The notes below the pieces were generated by a model, which was not told the origin of the DNA, did not search any database, and saw nothing but the letters and a program-made list of their open reading frames with translations. DNA of 64,000 nucleotides from Alphaproteobacteria bacterium (GTDB lineage: Bacteria; Pseudomonadota; Alphaproteobacteria; UBA6615): the NCBI GenBank assembly GCA_002727315.1, contig PBWR01000012.1:21905-85904 (forward strand), read 5' to 3'. This document shows positions 1 through 8,677 of the stretch, piece after piece. Every line of letters begins with the position of its first letter. Position 1 is the first letter of the stretch. The translations under genes and the position numbers were made by a program.

Positions 1-646
1 CCAGCTCCGGGTCGTAGGTATTGAAGATCCCGGACGGTTCTGCGATGCGCGTTGCGGCCAACGGGGCCAGCGCATTGACGGTGATGTTGTGGCGCGCGCC
101 TTCAAGCTTGAGCGTGTTCATGAACCCGACCACGCCCATCTTGGCGGCAGAATAGTTGGTCTGTCCAAAGTTCCCGTAGATGCCCGAATTGGACGAAACC
201 ATTAGGATGCGTCCGTAGTTAGCCTCGCGCATATGGGGATAGGCTGCGTGGGTGACGTAGACCGACCCGAGCAGATGGACTTGCACGACGAACTCGTAAT
301 CGTCGAGGCTCATCTTGTGGAACGTCTTGTCCCGCACGATTCCGGCATTGTTGATGACGATATCCACCTGGCCGTAATTGTCGATCGCGGTCTGGACAAT
401 CGCTGCGGCGCTGTCGCGCTCGGCCACGCTGTCATAATTGGCCACCGCTTCGCCGCCGCCCGCGCGAATTTCGTCCACCACCGCATCGGCCGGTGTCGCC
501 GATGTGCCGCTGCCGTCAATCGCGCCGCCGATATCGTTGACGACGACCTTCGCGCCCCGCGCACCCAGTGCGAGCGAATAGTTGCGACCCAGGCCGTGGC
601 CGGCGCCCGTGACGACGGCAACCCGACCGTCAAATCCGATTTTCAT
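1..646 (-). CDS. SDR family oxidoreductase (3-hydroxyacyl-CoA dehydrogenase-like), truncated by window edge
   Basis: Reverse-strand translation from ATG near 646 reads MKIGFDGRVAVVTGAGHGLGRNYSLALGARGAKVVVND..., with an NNAG motif and a Y-x3-K-type active site; it runs off the window start. Confidence 0.85.
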   Translation of the reverse strand, partial: MKIGFDGRVAVVTGAGHGLGRNYSLALGARGAKVVVNDIGGAIDGSGTSATPADAVVDEIRAGGGEAVANYDSVAERDSAAAIVQTAIDNYGQVDIVINNAGIVRDKTFHKMSLDDYEFVVQVHLLGSVYVTHAAYPHMREANYGRILMVSSNSGIYGNFGQTNYSAAKMGVVGFMNTLKLEGARHNITVNALAPLAATRIAEPSGIFNTYDPEL

Positions 647-865
647 AATATCCCCCTGTTTTTCCGGTCCCGAAGCCCGGTGCGCAAATGAACGTCCGAT
701 ACCTGACGAATTGGTTTCAATCGCAGGACGTTAGTCAAGCTATTCGGCGAAGGAACCGTGCCACGGTTCACTGAATTGCGCGTGGATTTTCGGGGACGAG
801 CGCGTTAGCTTTCGCAGCCTGCCCGAGTGGGCAGACCTGAAGTCACTCCCAAAGGTACCATTGCG

Positions 866-1789
866 ATGGAATTTCTCGCGGATCTGGACTGGACGCGATA
901 CTGGTTCATGTTCCCCATATCCATGGCGGTTGCAACGACCGCGATGTTGAGCGGGATTGGTGGCGCGGCCTTGTTCGCGCCGATTTTTCTGATCATCTTT
1001 CCGATCCTGGGGCCGGAATTCGTCCTCGCCGGGACGGCGGCGGCGATCGGCACGGCACTGATGACCGAAGTTTTCGGGTTCTCGTCCGGTTTCGTCGGCT
1101 ACTACCGCAAGAAATTGATCCATTTCCGAAGCGCCTATCCGTTCCTGATTGTTGCTGTCCCCGTGGCGATTGTCGGTGCCCTTCTTCTGGCCACCTTCAA
1201 GGAACAGGAAGCATTGCTGAAAGGGGCCTATGCCCTGCTGATGCTGGTGCTCGCCCCAATCATATTCAAACACCATTCGCCCCAGGAAATGCTGACCGAG
1301 GGCGAAGATCATTTTGCCGGCGACGGCAGAGAACCGGTGAGTATCACGGCGGCTGACGGCCAGACTTACAATTTCAAGAAACCCAAGCAGGGTGTGGATG
1401 GCGCGGCCACGACGGGGGTGGGCGCCTTCCTGACCGGGCTGTTGGGCGTCGGAATTGGGGAAGTGATCATGCCGCAGTTGGTGAAGCGCAATCATGTGCC
1501 GGTGCCGGTTGCCGCCGCGACGTCCGTGTTCACGGTGATCGTTGTGATTGCCGCTGCCTCGTTCACCCAGGTCTCTGCGTTGATCGCGGCCGGCGGCATG
1601 AACGCAATCCCCTGGAACCTGGTTTGCTACACGATTCCCGGCGTGATTATCGGCGGCCAGATCGGGCCTCGGCTACAGGGAACCATCTCTCAACGCACCA
1701 TGGAAAAGACGATCGCCACCTTGTTTGCCATAATCGGCCTGGCGATGGGTTTCATCGCGCTCCGTGAACTCGGGGTCTTCGGCGCCTAA
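866..1789 (+). CDS. TauE/SafE (TSUP) family sulfite exporter-like membrane protein
   Basis: ORF 827..1789 is polytopic and has glycine-rich TSUP-type repeats (GIGGAALFAPIF, LLGVGIGEVIMPQL). Start placed at MEFLADLDW. Confidence 0.85.
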   Translation: MEFLADLDWTRYWFMFPISMAVATTAMLSGIGGAALFAPIFLIIFPILGPEFVLAGTAAAIGTALMTEVFGFSSGFVGYYRKKLIHFRSAYPFLIVAVPVAIVGALLLATFKEQEALLKGAYALLMLVLAPIIFKHHSPQEMLTEGEDHFAGDGREPVSITAADGQTYNFKKPKQGVDGAATTGVGAFLTGLLGVGIGEVIMPQLVKRNHVPVPVAAATSVFTVIVVIAAASFTQVSALIAAGGMNAIPWNLVCYTIPGVIIGGQIGPRLQGTISQRTMEKTIATLFAIIGLAMGFIALRELGVFGA

Positions 1790-1808
1790 TACGAAGAGCA
1801 GACGTTCA

Positions 1809-2543
1809 ATGTCGCTTGGTTTGTCAGAAAGTAGAAATCGCCGGCGCCGGCGCCGCGAATTCTATGGCACGCTGTTCCGCTGGGGTCTTGTCCTGGCCGT
1901 CGGCCTGGGTGTCGGCTTGTGGGCGAAGGATATTGGTACGGAAGTCGCGCTGCAGGAAGTTCGCGTGCTTGAGCAGCGGATGTCGGAGAATTCCACTGAA
2001 AGTGCGCGGCTGCGATCGGAAATTGCTGGGTTGAAGACGGCCCTGCGATTGGAGCGTGACCGGGTGTCCGAGTGGCAGGAACGCTATGACGCCGACGTCC
2101 CAACGATTGCCGAGGCGAAAATTCTCGAAGTCGTGCGCGATCGCGTCGCAAACGGTGTCTCGACAGACCGGCTGGCCGCCGTGGTTGCCTTGGCGCGCGA
2201 CGATGTGGGCTGTGAGCCGCTGGGGGACACCAAGCGGTTCGTCGTCAACAATGAAATTCAGACTGGGGCAAACGATTCCGTTTCCTTTGCCGAGGGTGCG
2301 ATCACGGTCACCGCATCGGGGACTTCGGCCCGCAATGCGGCCGGACAACCGGAAGCCTGGTTCGATGTGGCCGTGCCCGTCAGGGTGATTTTCAGTCATC
2401 TCGGCGGAGAATCCGTCCAGGCGTCCGGGGTTCTGCCTTTGCATCACTCGGTTGCCGTGGGCGACACGGAATATCGGTTTAGCCTGATCGCGGGTGCACG
2501 CTCGTTCGTTCAGGTGACCGGCGAAGCCTGTCCGTTTTCCTAA
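1809..2543 (+). CDS. Hypothetical protein: one N-terminal TM helix, coiled coil, C-terminal domain
   Basis: MSLGLSESRNRRRRRREFYGTLFRWGLVLAVGLGVGLW: basic N-terminus, TM helix, then a heptad-like region. No family recognised. Confidence 0.6.
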   Translation: MSLGLSESRNRRRRRREFYGTLFRWGLVLAVGLGVGLWAKDIGTEVALQEVRVLEQRMSENSTESARLRSEIAGLKTALRLERDRVSEWQERYDADVPTIAEAKILEVVRDRVANGVSTDRLAAVVALARDDVGCEPLGDTKRFVVNNEIQTGANDSVSFAEGAITVTASGTSARNAAGQPEAWFDVAVPVRVIFSHLGGESVQASGVLPLHHSVAVGDTEYRFSLIAGARSFVQVTGEACPFS

Positions 2544-2874
2544 ACGCCAGTTCAAAATCAGGTGTTTGCGTGGGGGAAATACCGGGATTTTCACGTATGA
2601 TCTTCGCGATTGTTTGAAATAAACCCGAACTTGCGGAATGTTTTTGGTTTACGGGGCCTTGTTTCAAACTTGAATCCGACGCTCTAAACGCCTAAATCGG
2701 TCGGCGATTGGGCGGCAGGATATCCTGCGGGACCCCGCGAACAATAAAAAATGCCGGCTCTGGACGGCAACGGCGAGTACATCGGCGATCGGTGATAATC
2801 GATGCCCGAATTTTAAATGTCGATCCGGAGCAGGGGCGACCCAATAGGGGCGCCACAAGGGAGGTAGATTCGAC

Positions 2875-3867
2875 GTGACGACATTGCTCGATATCAAGGG
2901 GCTGACGAAGACGTACGGCCCCATCACTGCGGTCGATGACGTTTCATTTTCCGTCGACCAGGGCGAGGTCCTGGGTTTCATCGGGCCGAACGGTTCGGGA
3001 AAATCGACGACGATGAAGATCGTGACGGGTTTTCTGTCTCCGACGTCAGGTGCTGTTGAGGTCGACGGCCTGGATGTCACGCGCCATCCGCTCGAGATCA
3101 AGCGCAAGATCGGATACCTGCCGGAAGGCGCGCCGCTGTATGGCGATATGACGCCCATGGCCCTGATGAAGTTCGTGTGCAAAGTCCGCCGGCTCTCGGC
3201 CGAACAGACCCGGCGTGGAATGGACTATGCAATCGAAAAGCTCCACATCGAGAACGTGCTTTACCAGCCAATTGAAACACTCTCGAAAGGCTACAAGCGC
3301 CGGGTGGGCCTGGCGCAAGCCATCGTTCACGAGCCCGACCTTCTGATCCTGGACGAGCCGACCGACGGCCTTGATCCGAACCAGAAGCACGAGGTTCGAG
3401 AATTGCTGAAGGAGATGGCCGGCAAAAAGGTCGTGATCATCTCGACCCATATCCTCGAGGAGGTCGAGGCCGTCTGTTCGCGAGCGATAGTTATTGCAAA
3501 GGGACGTTTGGTCGCCGACCAGGATCCGCTGTCCCTGCAGGCACGTTCGCGTTTTCACAATGCTGTCGGCCTTCGGCTGCCGGTCGACCAGGCGGAGGCC
3601 TGTGTCGGGCTCCTCCAGTCTCTTAACGGGGTGCAACAGGTACGCACATCCACGCGCACAGCCAGCATGGTCGAACTTCTGGCTGTTGCCATCGACGGGT
3701 CGGAAATTCTCGAAACCGTACATTCGGCGATCGACGAGAAGGGTATTCGTGTCGATGAGATATTCGTGGAACGCGGGCGGCTCGAAGATGTGTTCCGTGA
3801 CCTGACCTTCGAAGTCGAGGGATTGAAGCAGTCAACGGATGACGACCTGGAGGCGGATCATGCTTAA
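2875..3867 (+). CDS. ABC transporter ATP-binding protein (GldA-like)
   Basis: Walker A GPNGSGKST, signature LSKGYKRRVGLAQA, Walker B LLILDEPTDGLDP. Confidence 0.92.
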   Translation: MTTLLDIKGLTKTYGPITAVDDVSFSVDQGEVLGFIGPNGSGKSTTMKIVTGFLSPTSGAVEVDGLDVTRHPLEIKRKIGYLPEGAPLYGDMTPMALMKFVCKVRRLSAEQTRRGMDYAIEKLHIENVLYQPIETLSKGYKRRVGLAQAIVHEPDLLILDEPTDGLDPNQKHEVRELLKEMAGKKVVIISTHILEEVEAVCSRAIVIAKGRLVADQDPLSLQARSRFHNAVGLRLPVDQAEACVGLLQSLNGVQQVRTSTRTASMVELLAVAIDGSEILETVHSAIDEKGIRVDEIFVERGRLEDVFRDLTFEVEGLKQSTDDDLEADHA

Positions 3868-4594
3868 CATCTGGATCGTGAGTCGCCGCGAACTGGCGGC
3901 CTATTTCACTTCGCCCCTGGCCTATGTGTTTATCGTCATCTTTCTGGCGCTGGCCGGGGGGCTGACGTTCTTCTTCGGGCAATGGCTCGAGCGCGGGCAG
4001 GCGGACCTGCAGGTCTTCTTCCTGTATCACCCCTATCTCTATCTGTTCCTCATTCCTGCGGTCGGCATGCGTCTGTGGGCGGAGGAGCGTAAGTCGGGAA
4101 CCATCGAGTTCCTGCTGACCCTGCCGGTGACCACCGGGCAGATCGTCATCGGCAAGTTCCTGGCCGCCTGGATATTTGCCGGTATCGCGCTGGCGCTAAC
4201 ATTTCCGATGTGGGTCACCGTCAACATGCTCGGGCAGCCCGACAACGGGATCATCCTGGCCGCCTATATCGGCAGTTGGCTGATGGCCGGCGGGTTCCTG
4301 GCTTTGAGTGCCTGCATCTCGGCGCTGACCAAGAACCAGGTGATTGCCTTTGTGCTGGCCTCCGCACTGTGCTTCGTCTTCATGATGAGCGGGGTGGAAA
4401 TCATCCAGTCATTCTTCCGGGCCTGGACGCCCCAGGCGTTCGTGGAGTCCGTGGCCGAGCTTAGCTTCCTGACCCACTTCAACGACGTGTCCCAGGGCGT
4501 GATCGACATCCGTGATGTCGTCTTCTTCCTGTCGGTGATCGGTGTCGCGCTGTTTGCCAATGCCGCGATTGTCGAAGCGAAGAAGGGGGTCTGA
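3860..4594 (+). CDS. ABC transporter permease (GldF-like)
   Basis: MLNIWIVSRRELAAYFTSPLAYVFIVIFLALAGGLTFFFGQW: typical ABC-2 permease N-terminus, overlapping the ATPase gene. Confidence 0.88.
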   Translation: MLNIWIVSRRELAAYFTSPLAYVFIVIFLALAGGLTFFFGQWLERGQADLQVFFLYHPYLYLFLIPAVGMRLWAEERKSGTIEFLLTLPVTTGQIVIGKFLAAWIFAGIALALTFPMWVTVNMLGQPDNGIILAAYIGSWLMAGGFLALSACISALTKNQVIAFVLASALCFVFMMSGVEIIQSFFRAWTPQAFVESVAELSFLTHFNDVSQGVIDIRDVVFFLSVIGVALFANAAIVEAKKGV

Positions 4595-4597
4595 GCC

Positions 4598-6523
4598 ATG
4601 TGGGAAAAAATTCGCAGTGGTGACCGCCAGATGCTGGCCTGGGCGACGATCGCGGTCTCGATCGTGTTCTTCCTGGCGATCAACACGCTGGCGAACACCG
4701 CGTTGACCAGCACCCGTCTGGACCTGACCGAAGATCGCCTCTTTACCCTGTCCGATGGCACCAAGGACGTCCTGTCCACGCTCGACGAGCCGATCGACCT
4801 TCGCTTCTACTATTCCGAACGTTTCGACGAAATCGGCCCGAATATCGCGCGCCATTCCGATCGGGTGCGGGAATTGCTGGACGAGTATGAACGGCTTTCG
4901 GGCGGTAAGGTCCGGATCGAGATCTTCGATCCGCAGCCATTCTCGACGGAAGAGGACCTGGCCGTCAGCGATGGACTTCAGGGCCTGCCGTTTGATCAGT
5001 CAGGCGCGCGCGCCTATTTCGGGGTCTCCGGTACCAACTCGACCGACGATATCGATGCGATCGGGTATCTGGCGCCCGAGCGCAGCCCGTTCCTCGAATA
5101 TGACCTGACGCGCCTGGTTTCCAACCTGTCCGAACCGGAAAAGCCCGTGGTTGGGCTGGTGTCCGATTTGCCCCTGCAGGGCACCCAGTTTGACAACTAC
5201 ACGCCATGGTTGATTGTGGATGGTTTGCGTCAGTTCTTCGACGTCAAGTTCCTCGACAAGGACTCCACCGAACTTCCTGAAAATATGGAAGTTCTGGTCA
5301 TCGCCGGTGCGCACACGATCAAGGATGAGCTGCTCTATGAGATGGACCAGTTCGTAGTGTCGGGTGGCCGTGTCCTCGCGTTTGCCGACCCCTATGCGGA
5401 GTCCATGGCGCTTGCGGGCCCAACGACCGGTCAATTGCCGCCGCCGGGGGTGGGCCAGGCGGCGATTGAACCGCTTCTGAATGCCTGGGGTGTTGACGTG
5501 GTACGCGGCGATTTTGTGGCGAACCTGGATGACGCCGTCCGCGTTGGTTTTCCCAACCCGGAGACCGGTCAGCAGGTGGCGGTCGACTACGTCGCGTGGC
5601 TCACACTGCAGGGCGATCGTTTCTCCCGTGATGACGCCGTGTCCGCTCAGCTGCAGCGTATCGTTGTGAGCTCGTCTGGAGCCTTCATGACGCGGGAGGG
5701 GGCTAAGACAGTCCTTGCCCCGCTTATCTTCACCACCCCGACTTCGGACCTAATGAGCGCGTTCGAGATTGCGCAGCAGCCCAATCCGATTGCGTTGCTC
5801 GATCGGTTCGAACCGCAGGACACGGTCTACAATTTGGCTGCCCGCGTGACGGGCAAGGTGAATTCGGCATTTCCGGACGGTCCGCCGGAGAAGATGTTCG
5901 AGGCGGCGGAAGATCCCGAAGCGCTTCGGTCCACTCACAAGGCGGCCGCGGATAGTGATGCCAGTATCATCCTGGTCGGTGATGTTGACATGCTCGCCAA
6001 CCAGAACTGGGCTCAGGTCCAGGACGTAGCGGGAGAGCAGGTTGCCATTCCGACGGCCAACAATGCGGATTTCTTCATCAACGCGATTGATAACCTGCGC
6101 GGTAGCCACGGTCTTGTCGGTCTTCGGGGACGCGGATTGTCTATTCGGCCATTCCAGGTAATCGAGGAAATGCGCAGCGAGGCGGACAACAAGTTCCGCA
6201 ACAAGGAACAGGAACTTCTGACCCGCATTGCCGAGATGGACGAGACGATTGAGCGCTTGCAACGCGAGGAACAGACGACCGGCGTTATCCTAACCTCTCA
6301 GCAACAGGACGAGATCGACGACTTTCGGCTGGAGATGCTCGATATGCGGAGCGAATTACGTGATGTTCAGCGGTCTCTACGTGAGGACGTGGAGACCCTG
6401 GAACGCCAGGTGCGTGTCTTCAATATCTGGGCGGTTCCGTTGCTGATTGCGGTCCTGGCCGTTTTCCTGGCCGTGATTCGACGTATTCGTCGAGCGCGCT
6501 ATCACCGCGCAGTGCTGCATTAG
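4598..6523 (+). CDS. GldG-like ABC-associated auxiliary protein
   Basis: TM at each end, large soluble domain (ALTSTRLDLTEDRLFTLSDGTKDVLSTLDEPIDLRFYYSERF), next to the ATPase and permease. Confidence 0.85.
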   Translation: MWEKIRSGDRQMLAWATIAVSIVFFLAINTLANTALTSTRLDLTEDRLFTLSDGTKDVLSTLDEPIDLRFYYSERFDEIGPNIARHSDRVRELLDEYERLSGGKVRIEIFDPQPFSTEEDLAVSDGLQGLPFDQSGARAYFGVSGTNSTDDIDAIGYLAPERSPFLEYDLTRLVSNLSEPEKPVVGLVSDLPLQGTQFDNYTPWLIVDGLRQFFDVKFLDKDSTELPENMEVLVIAGAHTIKDELLYEMDQFVVSGGRVLAFADPYAESMALAGPTTGQLPPPGVGQAAIEPLLNAWGVDVVRGDFVANLDDAVRVGFPNPETGQQVAVDYVAWLTLQGDRFSRDDAVSAQLQRIVVSSSGAFMTREGAKTVLAPLIFTTPTSDLMSAFEIAQQPNPIALLDRFEPQDTVYNLAARVTGKVNSAFPDGPPEKMFEAAEDPEALRSTHKAAADSDASIILVGDVDMLANQNWAQVQDVAGEQVAIPTANNADFFINAIDNLRGSHGLVGLRGRGLSIRPFQVIEEMRSEADNKFRNKEQELLTRIAEMDETIERLQREEQTTGVILTSQQQDEIDDFRLEMLDMRSELRDVQRSLREDVETLERQVRVFNIWAVPLLIAVLAVFLAVIRRIRRARYHRAVLH

Positions 6524-6533
6524 GGGGCGAGAC

Positions 6534-7592
6534 ATGAGTCCACGCATATTTTGGGGATGGCTGATCATTACGGTTGTTACGGTCGCACTAACCGTTGCAC
6601 TCGGCTTGGGCCGGGAGACCGCCTCGTTCGATCTCGCAAAGGGTGAGCCCGTCTTCGCGGACCTACGGGCCAATCCCGATTCTGCTGCGCGCGTCGAGGT
6701 CAAGAGTCGCTTTGGAGAGTTCACTCTCATCCGCGAGTCGGAAGGCTGGGTGACACCCGACCGTAATGATTATCCGGTCAGTGAAACCAATATCCGGCGG
6801 CTGATTGTCGGGCTTTCTGACATGCGCTTTATCGAACCGAAGACCTCCGACCCGGAGCGGTTCCGGCGCCTGGAAGTCCAGGACATAGACAAGGAACTCG
6901 CTGATTCCGCCTATGTGAAGGTCTCTGATGGTGAAGGCAAGGAATTGGCGGAGGTTATTATCGGGCGGCCCAGCGCACGATTTTTTGGGGGTCGCGCGAA
7001 CGGCACCTACATTCGTGAGCCGGGAACCAACAATGTTTGGCTCGTCAGCGGCGTAACGAACGTACAGACCCGTCTGGTCCCCTGGTTGCAGCGCGAAATT
7101 GTCGAAATTCCCGCGAACACTGTGGCCAAAATCTCCATTGGTGAAGGCGAGACCGCGTATAGCCTTTCGCGTACGGCGGCGGATGACGAGGCCTTCCGGA
7201 TTTCTGGTGCCCCCGAAGGTCGCAACTTGGATCCCGAGAAGGTGCGGCCTGTTACCCGCGCGATTTCTGGCGTGAACTTCGAGGACGTCAAATTACGCAG
7301 CGAGCTGTCGCTTCCTGCGGACGCGAAGGTGGCGGAGTTCTTGACCTTTGACGGCCTTGCGGTTCGGGTGCGTCTCGCCGAGATCGATCGTAAAAAATGG
7401 GCGATGTTCGAGGCGATCTACACCGGCGATGCGGCCGATGAGTCCCATGCTGCCAAGGCCGCTCTGGCTGCTGTCGAGGACATCAACATGCGCGTGGGTA
7501 GCTGGATCTACTGGATTCCCAGCGCGACATACACGAACCTGACACGGCCGGTTGACGAGATTCTGGTGCCAAAGGAAGACGGCACGTCGTGA
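6534..7592 (+). CDS. DUF4340 domain-containing protein
   Basis: Single N-terminal TM, then FTLIRESEGWVTPDRNDYPVSETNIRRLIVGLSDMRFIEPKT; in operon with the GldG-like gene. Confidence 0.8.
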   Translation: MSPRIFWGWLIITVVTVALTVALGLGRETASFDLAKGEPVFADLRANPDSAARVEVKSRFGEFTLIRESEGWVTPDRNDYPVSETNIRRLIVGLSDMRFIEPKTSDPERFRRLEVQDIDKELADSAYVKVSDGEGKELAEVIIGRPSARFFGGRANGTYIREPGTNNVWLVSGVTNVQTRLVPWLQREIVEIPANTVAKISIGEGETAYSLSRTAADDEAFRISGAPEGRNLDPEKVRPVTRAISGVNFEDVKLRSELSLPADAKVAEFLTFDGLAVRVRLAEIDRKKWAMFEAIYTGDAADESHAAKAALAAVEDINMRVGSWIYWIPSATYTNLTRPVDEILVPKEDGTS

Positions 7593-7620
7593 CTTGAAAC
7601 CCAGTCAAAGATGTCACACG

Positions 7621-7652
7621 ACAGCCCGCAGCAAACTGCGGGCTGTTTTTTT
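7621..7652 (+). terminator. Rho-independent terminator
   Basis: ACAGCCCGCAG-CAAA-CTGCGGGCTGT, a perfect 11-bp stem followed by a T7 run. Confidence 0.9.
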
Positions 7653-7662
7653 GGAGGATGCG

Positions 7663-8454
7663 ATGGATTTGGGACTTAATGGAAAACGCGCACTCGTTAC
7701 CGGGGGGAGCCGGGGTATCGGTCGTGGAATTGCCGAGGCCTTCGCCGCGGAAGGCGCGAAGGTGATCGTGGCGAGCCGTAATGGTGATGCATGTGCCGCA
7801 GCGGCCGATGCCATCTCGAGTGCCCACGGCACCGAAGTGTTGGGGCATGCATGCGACATGGCTGATCTCAATTCGGTCGATAGTCTGGTGGGGTTCACCG
7901 AGGAAGCCTTCGGCGGCGTCGATGTGCTCGTCAACAACACCGGCGGCCCGCCGTTCGGACCAATCAGCCAGGTCGATTCTCAAACATGGCGTGATTCCTT
8001 CGAAGCCATGTTTGTCAGTGTCACCCGGCTGACCTGCCACCTTTTGCCCGGCATGCGGGAGCGCGGTTGGGGCCGGATCCTGATTGTAACCTCTACCGGC
8101 GTGGTGGAGCCGATCCCCCAGCTTGGGATTTCTAATTCAATCCGGATCGGGCTGACAAACTGGGCGAAGACCCTGTCGGTCGAAGTGGCGTCAGACGGTG
8201 TCACTGTTAACACGCTGATGCCGGGACGGATTGAAACAGACCGTCTGCGGCATTTCTACGAGGTGACGGCGAATAGCCAGAACATCGACCTAGAAGAGGC
8301 GAAGGCGGTTGTCGCGGCGCCGGTGCCTGTCGGGCGGGTCGGAACGGTGGAGGAATTCGGCGCACTCGCGGCCTTTCTAGCTGGAGAAAGTGCAGGCTAT
8401 CTGACGGGCACGACGACGGCGATCGACGGTGGATTGACCCAGCGCGCTGTTTAA
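7663..8454 (+). CDS. SDR family oxidoreductase
   Basis: MDLGLNGKRALVTGGSRGIGRGIAEAFAAEGAKVIVASRN; SD GGAGG just upstream. Confidence 0.88.
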   Translation: MDLGLNGKRALVTGGSRGIGRGIAEAFAAEGAKVIVASRNGDACAAAADAISSAHGTEVLGHACDMADLNSVDSLVGFTEEAFGGVDVLVNNTGGPPFGPISQVDSQTWRDSFEAMFVSVTRLTCHLLPGMRERGWGRILIVTSTGVVEPIPQLGISNSIRIGLTNWAKTLSVEVASDGVTVNTLMPGRIETDRLRHFYEVTANSQNIDLEEAKAVVAAPVPVGRVGTVEEFGALAAFLAGESAGYLTGTTTAIDGGLTQRAV

Positions 8455-8476
8455 CGTTCTCAAACAAAAAAAGGGA

Positions 8477-8677
8477 CTACTGTACCGCCGTTGCAATGAG
8501 TTTGAGGTTCAACCTAGGTTGATCATCTATCAGGTAAGCCTGGTCCCCGAATATTGAGTACGCAAACCCAAAAGTACTTCTGCTAGGTTTGTCCTGGGCG
8601 TGGGCCAACGTCGGGTTGTAGAGAAGTGCGTGAGCCGCAGCCAATGCTTTCAGGACAAGGAGAGCGCAGAACATCAT
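8477..8677 (-). CDS. Possible small secreted protein (66 aa)
   Basis: The ATG overlaps the stop of the upstream Mo-cofactor gene; N-terminus MMFCALLVLKALAAAHALLYNPTLAHAQ resembles a signal peptide. No homology judged. Confidence 0.3.
   Translation of the reverse strand: MMFCALLVLKALAAAHALLYNPTLAHAQDKPSRSTFGFAYSIFGDQAYLIDDQPRLNLKLIATAVQ

Noticed and set aside
740-1495. 251-aa minus-strand ORF
   Set aside because: Antisense to the TauE/SafE gene; no family features.
2612-2669. GTTTGAAA...TTTCAAAC inverted repeat upstream of the ABC operon
   Set aside because: Only 8-bp arms about 42 bp apart in an AT-richer intergenic region; may be an operator but can arise by chance.
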